NCBI GenBank assembly: GCA_044432725.1 | Contig: JAWXUL010000084.1 | Coordinates: 1 to 5,126, forward strand | Origin: JAWXUK01 sp044432725 | GTDB lineage: Bacteria; Bacillota; Clostridia; Oscillospirales; Oscillospiraceae | Direction of reading: 5' to 3' | Length of the DNA stretch: 5,126 nt | Shown here: positions 1 to 4,850 of the stretch, one piece after another | Layout: the number at the start of each line of letters is the position of its first letter | How positions within the stretch are numbered: position 1 is the first letter of the stretch | Made by a program: the position numbers and the translations under genes | Notes under the pieces: model-generated | The model's database searches: none | Seen by the model: only the letters and a program-made list of their open reading frames with translations | Told to the model about the DNA's origin: nothing

Positions 1-27
1 ATCCCCCTAGCCTACGGCGTGGACGAG

Positions 28-226
28 GGACGAGGGTCGGTGTGCCCCCCATGCTCTCCGAGGGGGACGAAGGACGGTGGACGAGGGTCGGTGTGTCCCC
101 CATGCTCTCCGAGGGGGACGAAGGACGGGGGACGAGGGTCGGTGTGCCCCCCATGCTCTCCGAGGGGGACGGTGGACGGTGGACGAGGGTCGGTGTGTCC
201 CCTATGCTCTCCGAGGGGGAGGGCAC
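28..226. repeat. GC-rich 51-bp tandem repeat, four copies
   Basis: Four copies begin with GGACGAGGGTCGG at 28, 79, 130 and 181, an exact 51-bp spacing; the last copy is cut short near 226. A partial GGACGAGG at 21-28 suggests a decayed or slipped unit on the left. Each copy has a C-run, the spacer ATGCTCTCCGA and a G-run. In copy 2 this is GTCCCCC/GGGGGAC, a 7-bp stem with an 11-base loop. Copies 1 and 3 read GTGCCCCCC, while copies 2 and 4 read GTGTCCCC. The block is strongly GC-rich inside an AT-rich region. All three plus-strand frames stay open because the unit has few stop triplets and is a multiple of three. One frame would give a CPPCSPRG repeat, but there is no ribosome binding site and the base use is unlike the real genes, so I treat it as non-coding. 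The repeat family is not recognised. Confidence 0.92.
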
Positions 227-303
227 AAGGGAAGTGTAACTAGAACAAAATTATTCGAGAGGAAAAGTTGAGGGCGCTAGTTAAAAGCATTGAAATTGAA
301 CAG

Positions 304-349
304 AAAAAGGACTTAGTTTCTCAGAAAAGAGAGATTGAGTCCTTTTTTT
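304..349. terminator. Bidirectional intrinsic terminator
   Basis: A long inverted repeat has arms at 304-322 and 329-347 around a six-base AGAAAA loop. The outer ten pairs are AAAAAGGACT/AGTCCTTTTT and the inner nine include a few G-T pairs. The plus strand ends in seven T (343-349). The minus strand ends in five T opposite 304-308. It lies 35 bases beyond the stop codon of the XRE gene and should end that minus-strand transcript. It could also end a plus-strand transcript entering from the left, though no plus-strand gene is visible in the window upstream. The remainder of 240-383 holds nothing recognisable. Confidence 0.88.
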
Positions 350-383
350 CTATTGATTGGATTACCAGTGAAAAAATTGTAGA

Positions 384-821
384 TTAGTCTATAAAAAGTT
401 TTTCTTCATAATTAGGTGTTATAGTAACATCGGGTTCTAATAAAATTTGGTAGGAAACCATGCCTACGAAAACCATGAGGATATGAAACACTACGATGGC
501 AATCACAATGCCTAAAATGATTTTCCAAATCCTATTAGAACCCTTGTTTCGGACTGCAAGATGTTCGTTGATTCTTTCTAATTGCTGTGCAATCTCATTG
601 TTATCCATTACTTCTGTGCTTTGGTCTTTACTTCCTCCTAGAAGTTCACTGACATTCACTTCAAAAACTTCTGCAAGCTGAATCAGTAACCCTGCGTCTG
701 GTACAGACTGACCCTTTTCCCACTTAGAAACAGTTTGACGCACTACATTCAGTTTTATTGCCAATTCCTCTTGGGTCATTCTTCGTTCTTTGCGTAGGGT
801 CTTAATTCTTTCGTTTAACAT
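384..821 (-). CDS. Membrane-anchored XRE-family transcriptional regulator
   Basis: The 145-residue protein starts with an XRE/Cro-type helix-turn-helix (about residues 4-60). The recognition region MTQEELAIKLNVVRQTVSKW at 15-34 and the following EKG are typical of the family. A charged linker (about 64-97) leads to one hydrophobic helix (about 99-123, IWKIILGIVIAIVVF onward). About 20 residues then remain, predicted outside the membrane. This layout, an N-terminal DNA-binding domain with a C-terminal membrane helix, is common in small Firmicutes regulators whose ligands are mostly unknown. The ATG start is supported by AGGAGG at 830-835, eight bases upstream, and by a promoter further up. The gene is monocistronic, with a terminator just downstream. 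The target genes cannot be deduced; autoregulation is plausible given the palindrome at 883-898. Confidence 0.9.
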   Translation of the reverse strand: MLNERIKTLRKERRMTQEELAIKLNVVRQTVSKWEKGQSVPDAGLLIQLAEVFEVNVSELLGGSKDQSTEVMDNNEIAQQLERINEHLAVRNKGSNRIWKIILGIVIAIVVFHILMVFVGMVSYQILLEPDVTITPNYEEKLFID

Positions 822-849
822 ATCAAATACCTCCTTTGTTTACTTCTTC

Positions 850-878
850 ATCATAACAGAAAATTTTTAATAATTCAA
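850..878 (-). promoter_or_regulatory. Promoter of the XRE regulator gene
   Basis: Read on the minus strand, TTGAAT (873-878) and TATGAT (850-855) are separated by exactly 17 bases. The -10 is preceded by TG one base away, making an extended -10. The site is about 30 bases upstream of the XRE start codon, in the right orientation. I see this directly; activity is inferred from the match to the sigma-A consensus. Confidence 0.75.
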
Positions 879-882
879 GCAA

Positions 883-898
883 TGAATATTAACATTCA
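883..898. promoter_or_regulatory. Palindrome upstream of XRE promoter (candidate operator)
   Basis: TGAATATTAACATTCA is a 16-bp palindrome with one mismatched pair, four bases upstream of the -35 of the XRE gene. XRE-family regulators commonly bind short palindromes near their own promoters, so self-regulation is a reasonable guess. The same TTAACATT core occurs again at 931-938. AT-rich palindromes arise easily by chance, so confidence is limited. Confidence 0.35.
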
Positions 899-997
899 CT
901 GAATTTTAGTCATTGCACAACGCAACGGAGTTAACATTGACAGATTTCATAGAAAAATCACGTTTATTTTGTCCTTCTGTCTGCTCTTCTTAATATA

Positions 998-1569
998 GAT
1001 ATGACTCAAAGTGGCACCTAATATGGAGCGTTTCACCTGAAGAATTCAAAGTACAGAGAAGTCTTGTAAATGAAGGTAAGGTAGAGAATATCGTCAATCG
1101 GGAATTTGATGAAAGACAGGATTTAGAGGTACTTGTGAGGGACTTAACCTATGTAAAAATTGGAAATAGTTGGCACTACATTTGCCTTATTGTGAATCTT
1201 ATTCATCGTAAAATTGAGGGATGCTCTGCTAGGAGTAAGAAATGGCTGAGCTAGTCTATAAGGCATTTCTAAACAGCTCCATTTACTTAAATAAGATTGG
1301 AATTTTTCATACTGACCATGGCTCAGAGTTTAAAAACAAGACCATTGATGAGCTGCTGGCTGCTTTCCAGACTAAGAAAAAAAGGGTGTCCTTACGACAA
1401 CGCTGTAGCAGAAGCTACCTATAAACTCATCAAAATAGAGTTCATCTTTGACGGTGTGTTCTCCTCATAAGACGAGCTGGAGCGTGAACGGTTTGATTAT
1501 GTGAATTGGTATAGCAGGTTGCATGGAAGTCAGGGCTATGTTGCCCCATGGGATTTGTTAGGTTTGTAG
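998..1569 (+). pseudogene. Degraded IS3-family transposase (orfB, 3' part)
   Basis: This is the integrase-core half of an IS3-family transposase, broken over several frames. The first segment runs up to about 1240 and contains VNREF, DLTYVKIG and WHYICLIVNL. The second (about 1241-1380) gives AELVYKAFLNSS and FHTDHGSEFKNK. The third (about 1385-1569) gives GCPYDNAVAEATYK, then a stop at 1468-1470, then FDYVNWY and HGSQGYVAP. The DDE residues survive but lie in different segments: Asp at 1141-1143, Asp at 1314-1316 and Glu at 1411-1413. Against the usual family pattern there is about one base lost near 1241 and about 11 bases lost near 1376-1386, because the D-to-E distance is short of 35 residues. 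Some codons also appear missing in the NWY...HG stretch. orfA and the N-terminal part of orfB are absent. The product cannot be active. Confidence 0.9.
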
Positions 1570-1578
1570 TTCGATAAA

Positions 1579-1607
1579 TTTTTGTGCAGAAAAGGGTTGA
1601 CAATCCA
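1579..1607 (+). repeat. Probable right terminal inverted repeat of the IS3 remnant
   Basis: Ten bases after the last transposase stop codon, the sequence ends with GGGTTGACAATCCA. Read inward on the other strand it begins TGGATTGTCAACCC, then TTTTCTGCACAAAAA. This form, starting TG and rich in a TTTTCTG/ACAAAAA motif, resembles the ends of Gram-positive IS3-group elements. I found no matching left end in the window, in keeping with loss of the 5' half. The call rests on position and resemblance from memory, not on a pair of repeats. Confidence 0.45.
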
Positions 1608-1736
1608 GTCAGAATGATACACAGGAATAGACTCCACTCAACTGTGTCATTTCATTTTCTTTATCAATAAGAACTTGTTACAAGGATATACTGCAAAATA
1701 TCAAGAGATATGTGGCTTCTTATATAAATTTATAAA

Positions 1737-1773
1737 GCACGATGGAAGAGGTGCTTTCCCTCTTCTATCGTGC
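1737..1773 (-). terminator. Terminator of the nfsB-radical SAM-SDR operon
   Basis: Arms at 1737-1751 and 1759-1773 pair over 15 positions with a single G-T pair (GCACGAT...ATCGTGC), closing a seven-base loop. On the minus strand the hairpin is followed by TTTATAAATTTAT, a U-rich but interrupted tail. The plus-strand side has no T-run. It lies about 45 bases past the SDR stop codon, so it probably ends the minus-strand operon. The surrounding stretch 1608-1818 has no credible gene. Confidence 0.75.
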
Positions 1774-1818
1774 CATTAAATCCAAATTGACCAAGGAATC
1801 ATACAACAAGAAGGGAAA

Positions 1819-2610
1819 TCAGAATTGATAAGTTGCCAAAATCTCTAGCCACTTCTTTCTCATTTCCTTATCTTGGGCAAAAGGATGGGGACTTGCGAAA
1901 CATCGGTTGTCGTTGTCATAATATTTTCCAGAAGCAGTGGCAAATTCTTCTGAAAAACTTGCTTTATAAAGGATATCTACCCCGAATTTCAAGTCGTATC
2001 CTTCTCTGCCATAGGCTTCTTTGACCATTTTACTACCTAAGAAGGATTTTGGATTCACAGATACAGTCATGATCGCTTTTTCCTTCTCTGCTAGCTCCAT
2101 TCCCCATAGAATCAGTGCTAATTTACTCTGAGCATAAGCTTCATCATGGGAAAAATCACCTTTATTCAGGAATTTTTCAAAATCCACGGGACTTTGAGCC
2201 GCCGAAGATACATTCACCACCCGACTTCCTTTTCCTAATCGTGGAAGTAAGCCTTGGGTCAAGCAATAGGGAGCAACCGCATTGACCATAAATCGTACAT
2301 CATAGCCATCTTTGTTTTTTGGTGTGTTGGTAACATATATCCCTGCATTATTGATGATAACGTCAATATTTTTCCCGATTGCAAGGACTTGGTTTACCAT
2401 TTCTTTACAATCTTCTAGGTTTGACAAATCAGCTTGAAGAAGTTCAACGTCTAACTCTTTGTTCTCTTTTAAAAGTGTATTTTTTAAGTTAGAAAGTTTT
2501 TCTGTGTTTCTGCCATGTAGCAATAAGAAATGACCTTCTTTTGCTAGTTTTTTACTGAGTTCTAATCCGATTCCGTCTGTGGCTCCTGTTAAAAGTATTG
2601 TTTTTCTCAT
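1819..2610 (-). CDS. Short-chain dehydrogenase/reductase (SDR), NAD(P)-dependent
   Basis: This 263-residue Rossmann-fold oxidoreductase of the SDR superfamily probably interconverts a carbonyl and an alcohol with NAD(P)H in the cytosol; the substrate is unknown. Visible motifs are the cofactor loop TGATDGIG (8-15), an acidic adenine-ring contact D61, NNAG (87-90), catalytic Asn in MVNAVAP (N110), the serine in NVSS (S135/S136) and YAQSK (Y159, K163). The distance from Ser to Tyr is about 23 residues, longer than in classical SDRs and like the retinol-dehydrogenase-type branch. The HGRN sequence at 32-35 puts an Arg after strand 2, which favours NADPH. The start has AGGAGG (2615-2620) four bases upstream, overlapping the stop codon of the radical SAM gene, so translation is probably coupled. 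It is the last gene of a three-gene operon. No sign of damage. Confidence 0.9.
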   Translation of the reverse strand: MRKTILLTGATDGIGLELSKKLAKEGHFLLLHGRNTEKLSNLKNTLLKENKELDVELLQADLSNLEDCKEMVNQVLAIGKNIDVIINNAGIYVTNTPKNKDGYDVRFMVNAVAPYCLTQGLLPRLGKGSRVVNVSSAAQSPVDFEKFLNKGDFSHDEAYAQSKLALILWGMELAEKEKAIMTVSVNPKSFLGSKMVKEAYGREGYDLKFGVDILYKASFSEEFATASGKYYDNDNRCFASPHPFAQDKEMRKKWLEILATYQF

Positions 2611-2614
2611 CGTT

Positions 2615-2620
2615 CCTCCT
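2615..2620 (-). promoter_or_regulatory. SDR ribosome binding site overlapping upstream stop codon
   Basis: AGGAGG on the minus strand shares its first two bases with the TAG stop codon (2619-2621) of the radical SAM gene and sits only four bases from the SDR start codon. Ribosomes finishing the upstream gene would cover this site, suggesting coupled translation of the two proteins. Confidence 0.75.
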
Positions 2621-3494
2621 AAATATTCGCTCTTTTCACAGCAGAGTTTAAGGTCTTTTGGTCTAATACAGCATATTTCTGCTTCAAATGCTCTATAATT
2701 TCTGATTTCCTTGACAAGGGAGCGTTTACAGGAATCAAATTGTAAGAATGACCACCAAAAAAATAAGCCTCTTCCACGTTTATTTTTTCTAATAAATCAA
2801 TTTCCTCCAGAATCATCTCCCCCTCGCTGCACTCCACAAAAGTACCTTGGTCTCTCATGACCTCTAAGGGGGTTCCAGTGGAGACAGCAGTTGTCATAAT
2901 AGACAGCAAATAGGGTGGAAATTCATTGATAAGTGCAGAAGTTTGCGCAATATGCTCCTGACCTTTGCCTTTTCCAGCCACACCCAACATCACAATGGCA
3001 TCCCATTCTATCTTTGCTTCTTGCAATTTTTTTAAATTTTCATAAGCTTCATCTTGGGTAAAACCTTTGTTCATCTGCAGTAAAGCAGGGTCGTAGGCAG
3101 ATTCTAGCCCGACATGAAGTTGATTGAATTTTAAGGAGCGAAGGAGTTTTAATTCCTCCACAGACTTACTTTTCAAACTCTTCACAGAGGCATAACAAGT
3201 AATGGTTTCAATATTCGGTAAATATTTTCCGATTAATTTACCAATTTCCACTAATTTCTCTGTAGAGAGAATGAAAGGTTCTCCATTGACCAAAAACACC
3301 CGATTAATATTTTGATTAGAGGAAGCCAATTCCTGTAAATCCTCTTCTATATGGGACAGGGGAGAAAGGGAAAAAGGTGTGTTTTGATACATGGTGCAAA
3401 AAGAACATTTGTTGTGAGAACAGCCGGCAGTGACTTCCAAAAGTGGGGTATTTCCCTCGATAGGGTGACGATATACTTGACCTGTATAATGCAT
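2619..3494 (-). CDS. Radical SAM protein with CX4CX2C motif, substrate unknown
   Basis: The 291-residue protein has a radical SAM core. The iron-sulfur cysteines are C25, C30 and C33 in GCSHNKCSFC. The spacing is CX4CX2C rather than the usual CX3CX2C, and the codons confirm it. Other core features are the SAM-binding NGEP segment (70-73), HVGLES (127-132, the strand usually contacting SAM ribose) and a Gly-rich GVAGKGKG (171-178). The C-terminal HSYNLIPVNAPLSR (249-262) resembles the HaSNyLPlkG.LpR ending I associate with an uncharacterised radical SAM family in Firmicutes. No second cluster motif or cobalamin-binding domain is seen. ATG follows the nfsB stop codon by two bases, with only a weak GGGTG-like site inside the end of nfsB, so translation depends on coupling. 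The reaction is not known; the neighbours point to redox or detoxification chemistry. Confidence 0.9.
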   Translation of the reverse strand: MHYTGQVYRHPIEGNTPLLEVTAGCSHNKCSFCTMYQNTPFSLSPLSHIEEDLQELASSNQNINRVFLVNGEPFILSTEKLVEIGKLIGKYLPNIETITCYASVKSLKSKSVEELKLLRSLKFNQLHVGLESAYDPALLQMNKGFTQDEAYENLKKLQEAKIEWDAIVMLGVAGKGKGQEHIAQTSALINEFPPYLLSIMTTAVSTGTPLEVMRDQGTFVECSEGEMILEEIDLLEKINVEEAYFFGGHSYNLIPVNAPLSRKSEIIEHLKQKYAVLDQKTLNSAVKRANI

Positions 3495-3496
3495 AG

Positions 3497-4150
3497 TTAC
3501 ACCCTATCAATGATAGTCTTTTTAGAAAGTCTTGATTTTGGAAGATTTTTATTAAAATCACTTTCTTTATGATACCCCACTGCGACTACGACAGAAGAAG
3601 TAAAGCCTTTTTCACGCAGTCCAAATTCCTCGTCTAAGACTTTCAAATCAAGACCTTCCATCGCAATGGCATCCAAGCCAAGTGTAGCGACCCCGAGCAA
3701 AAAATTTCCTAAATTAAGATAGACTTGCTTATCTGCCCAGTGCTGAAAATCTTTGTAATCATATTTATGCATATTGGCAAAAATACTTCTAGCACCATGA
3801 TTTTGCTCTTTGAATTCTTTTTGTGGGAATCTTCCGTCAGCATCTTCTTTTTCTAAGACTGTTTCAAGATAATCCTCTGTTAATTCGACTTTAGATGCAA
3901 AAATAACCACAGCACTGGCATCCAATACTTTTTCTTGGTTAAAGCTGTAAAAACCTTGGGTACCTTTTGTGATTCGCTGTTTTCCCTCAGTAGTCGTTGC
4001 TAGCACAAAATGCCAAGGTTGAATGTTGGTGGACGATGGGGAGAGTTGTAATAACTCCTCTAGCTGGCTCACCTGTGCTTCTGTCAATGTTTTGCTACTA
4101 TCGAATTCCTTGGTAGAGTAGCGAGTTTTTAGTGTGTTTAAAATATCCAT
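3497..4150 (-). CDS. nfsB: Oxygen-insensitive NAD(P)H nitroreductase (NfsB type)
   Basis: This 217-residue flavoprotein has exactly the length of Escherichia coli NfsB and aligns to it without gaps from memory. It would reduce nitroaromatics, nitrofurans and quinones by two-electron transfer from NAD(P)H, as an FMN-containing cytosolic homodimer. FMN contacts known in E. coli NfsB are conserved at the same numbers: R10, S12, K14, N71, K74, K205 and R207. Substrate-pocket residues T41, Y68, F70, F124 and E165 are also present. Recognisable blocks are SPSSTNIQPWHF (37-48), EDADGRF (102-108), QVYLNLGNFLLGVA (142-155) and LPKSRL (203-208). The ATG has GGAGG (4158-4162) seven bases upstream. It is the first gene of a three-gene operon with a strong promoter and a palindrome over the -10, downstream of an HxlR regulator gene. 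Activation of nitro prodrugs such as metronidazole is a possible phenotype. Confidence 0.95.
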   Translation of the reverse strand: MDILNTLKTRYSTKEFDSSKTLTEAQVSQLEELLQLSPSSTNIQPWHFVLATTTEGKQRITKGTQGFYSFNQEKVLDASAVVIFASKVELTEDYLETVLEKEDADGRFPQKEFKEQNHGARSIFANMHKYDYKDFQHWADKQVYLNLGNFLLGVATLGLDAIAMEGLDLKVLDEEFGLREKGFTSSVVVAVGYHKESDFNKNLPKSRLSKKTIIDRV

Positions 4151-4171
4151 GATAATACCTCCAAAATTTTA

Positions 4172-4186
4172 TCCCTAAAATAGGGA
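4172..4186. promoter_or_regulatory. Perfect inverted repeat in the nfsB leader
   Basis: TCCCTAAAATAGGGA is a perfect 6-bp inverted repeat around three A residues, in the untranslated leader of nfsB about 10 bases before its ribosome binding site. It could act as a second operator or as an mRNA hairpin. The outer halves TCCCTA/TAGGGA recur in the palindrome at 4274-4299. Confidence 0.4.
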
Positions 4187-4215
4187 GCAAGTTGCAATAT
4201 CAGCTGTTATTGATT

Positions 4216-4232
4216 TACTGATAAAATTAGTA
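4216..4232. promoter_or_regulatory. Candidate HxlR operator over the nfsB -10
   Basis: TACTGATAAAATTAGTA is a palindrome whose outer halves are TACT and AGTA (one mismatched inner pair). It overlaps the -10 and start point of the nfsB promoter, where a bound repressor would block polymerase. Bacillus subtilis YodB, an HxlR-family repressor of a nitroreductase gene, recognises TACT-N7-AGTA; here the spacing is nine. The resemblance and position make this the best operator candidate for the neighbouring HxlR protein, but binding is inferred. Confidence 0.5.
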
Positions 4233-4257
4233 TACACAAAAATTTTTCTTTTATCAA
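4229..4257 (-). promoter_or_regulatory. Promoter of the nfsB operon
   Basis: On the minus strand, TTGATA (4252-4257) and TATACT (4229-4234) are spaced by exactly 17 bases, a near-consensus sigma-A promoter. Transcription would start near 4222, giving a leader of about 70 bases before nfsB. It shows that nfsB can be transcribed independently of the hxlR gene upstream. Confidence 0.82.
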
Positions 4258-4273
4258 TTACGGATATTTTTAT

Positions 4274-4299
4274 CCCTACAGACAAATTTGTCCGTAGGG
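4274..4299. terminator. Inverted repeat after hxlR (weak terminator or binding site)
   Basis: A 26-bp inverted repeat, CCCTACAGACAAA followed by its reverse complement with one mismatch, begins seven bases past the hxlR stop codon. Its position suggests a terminator for hxlR, but on the minus strand it is followed by ATAAAAATATCC rather than a T-run, so termination would be poor. It ends about 17 bases upstream of the nfsB -35, where an upstream regulator could bind. Both uses remain open. Confidence 0.45.
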
Positions 4300-4306
4300 A
4301 TTTTCA

Positions 4307-4660
4307 TCACTCACATTCCACACTGGCGTAATTGTGGTTTTTATTGTAATTGCTCCCCCATTGCGTCAAAGCATTTAAGATAGGAAGCACGTCTTTACCA
4401 TCTGGGGTTAAAGAATATTCCACACGAAGGACTTTTTCTTTAAATTCCTGCCGAGATATAATGTTGGAGGATTCTAATTCTCGTAATTCTCTGGATAAAA
4501 CCCGTTCACTGATCTGTGGTATCAATCTTTTTAATTCACCATATCGAAGTTTTCCTGTGTTTCCGATATGATAGATCAAAATAGGTTTCCATTTTCCACC
4601 GATTAAATCCAAAGTGAGTTCCATGCTACAAGTAAAGCATCTAAGGCTATTATCACTCAT
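4307..4660 (-). CDS. HxlR-family transcriptional regulator with N-terminal CxxC
   Basis: The 117-residue protein is a winged-helix regulator of the HxlR (MarR-like) family; such proteins bind as dimers and often sense electrophiles or quinones through an N-terminal cysteine. The family signature LDLIGGKWKPILIYHI is at 17-32, followed by LRYGELKRLIPQISERVLSRELREL (38-62, recognition region) and the wing around VEYSLTPDGKDVLPIL (80-95). The family's conserved N-terminal cysteine is here doubled as CFTC (C8 and C11); a further C116 sits at the end. The start has a GGGAGGAG-type site (4666-4673) and a strong promoter. It is encoded 156 bases upstream of nfsB in the same orientation. By analogy with YodB and HypR, which control nitroreductase or flavin reductase genes in Bacillus subtilis, it probably regulates nfsB and itself. 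The effector is unknown. Confidence 0.92.
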   Translation of the reverse strand: MSDNSLRCFTCSMELTLDLIGGKWKPILIYHIGNTGKLRYGELKRLIPQISERVLSRELRELESSNIISRQEFKEKVLRVEYSLTPDGKDVLPILNALTQWGSNYNKNHNYASVECE

Positions 4661-4683
4661 TGTTTCTCCTCCCTTCCACTGCT

Positions 4684-4712
4684 AGTATATCAAAAGAAAG
4701 ATTGTTCGTCAA
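4684..4712 (-). promoter_or_regulatory. Promoter of the hxlR-type gene
   Basis: Read on the minus strand, TTGACG (4707-4712) and TATACT (4684-4689) are 17 bases apart. The -10 continues as TACTAGCAGT; the nfsB promoter has TACTA...CAGTA at the same place but with a longer gap between the halves. The similarity leaves open that one regulator touches both promoters. Confidence 0.8.
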
Positions 4713-4720
4713 GATGAAGC

Positions 4721-4760
4721 TGACACAAAATTGACACAATTAGAACCTTTTTATGACACA
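4721..4760 (+). promoter_or_regulatory. Three TGACACA direct repeats upstream of the exported-protein gene
   Basis: TGACACA occurs at 4721-4727, 4732-4738 and 4754-4760, that is at intervals of 11 and 22 bases, on the same face of the helix. Direct repeats with 11-bp spacing are the usual binding pattern of OmpR/PhoB-type response regulators. The last copy ends nine bases before the extended -10 of the plus-strand gene, taking the place of a -35, as for class II activators. The regulator itself is not in the window. Confidence 0.5.
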
Positions 4761-4766
4761 TATTTT

Positions 4767-4775
4767 TGCTATACT
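4767..4775 (+). promoter_or_regulatory. Extended -10 promoter of the exported-protein gene
   Basis: TGCTATACT combines a TG element with the hexamer TATACT (4770-4775). No good -35 lies 17 bases upstream (the position reads CTTTTT), so the promoter probably relies on the TG element or on an activator at the TGACACA repeats. Transcription would start near 4782, about 70 bases before the start codon. Confidence 0.65.
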
Positions 4776-4782
4776 AAATACA

Positions 4783-4843
4783 TCAAAGGTAGCTACCATG
4801 GAAACCCTTTGAAATAAACGATAGCCGAAAGGCAAGAAAGGTT
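4783..4843 (+). promoter_or_regulatory. Leader with two mutually exclusive pairings around the ribosome binding site
   Basis: TCAAAGG (4783-4789) is complementary to CCTTTGA (4806-4812), giving a 7-bp stem at the very 5' end of the transcript. AACCCTTT (4803-4810) can instead pair, with one bulge, to AAAGGTT (4837-4843), which contains the weak ribosome binding site AAAGG. The two pairings compete for the same CCTTT. A small GCC-GAAA-GGC hairpin (4824-4833) and the palindrome GGTAGCTACC (4788-4797) lie in the same leader. This could be a translational switch, but I recognise no known riboswitch family and energies were not computed. Confidence 0.3.
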
Positions 4844-4850
4844 GGTTGTT

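Noticed and set aside
19..271. Three overlapping plus-strand open frames over the GC-rich repeat
   Set aside because: All three frames are open because the 51-bp unit lacks stops. There is no ribosome binding site, base use is foreign and the predicted peptides are low-complexity.
268..387. TTG-started frame of about 39 codons preceded by GAGAGG
   Set aside because: It runs through both arms of the terminator and its T-tail, and resembles no protein I know.
937..996. Plus-strand promoter starting with TTGACA at 937
   Set aside because: No acceptable -10 lies 16-18 bases downstream, and only the dead transposase remnant follows.
1619..1647. ACACAG/CTGTGT inverted repeat as a terminator
   Set aside because: The stem is only six pairs with a 17-base loop and no clear T-run directly after it; no intact gene ends here.
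4798..4812. ATG at 4798 as an upstream start or leader peptide
   Set aside because: It meets a stop after four codons and has no ribosome binding site.
4783..4850. Known riboswitch such as c-di-GMP-I, suggested by GATAGCC near 4820
   Set aside because: The other conserved segments of that class are missing, so only the competing stems are reported.
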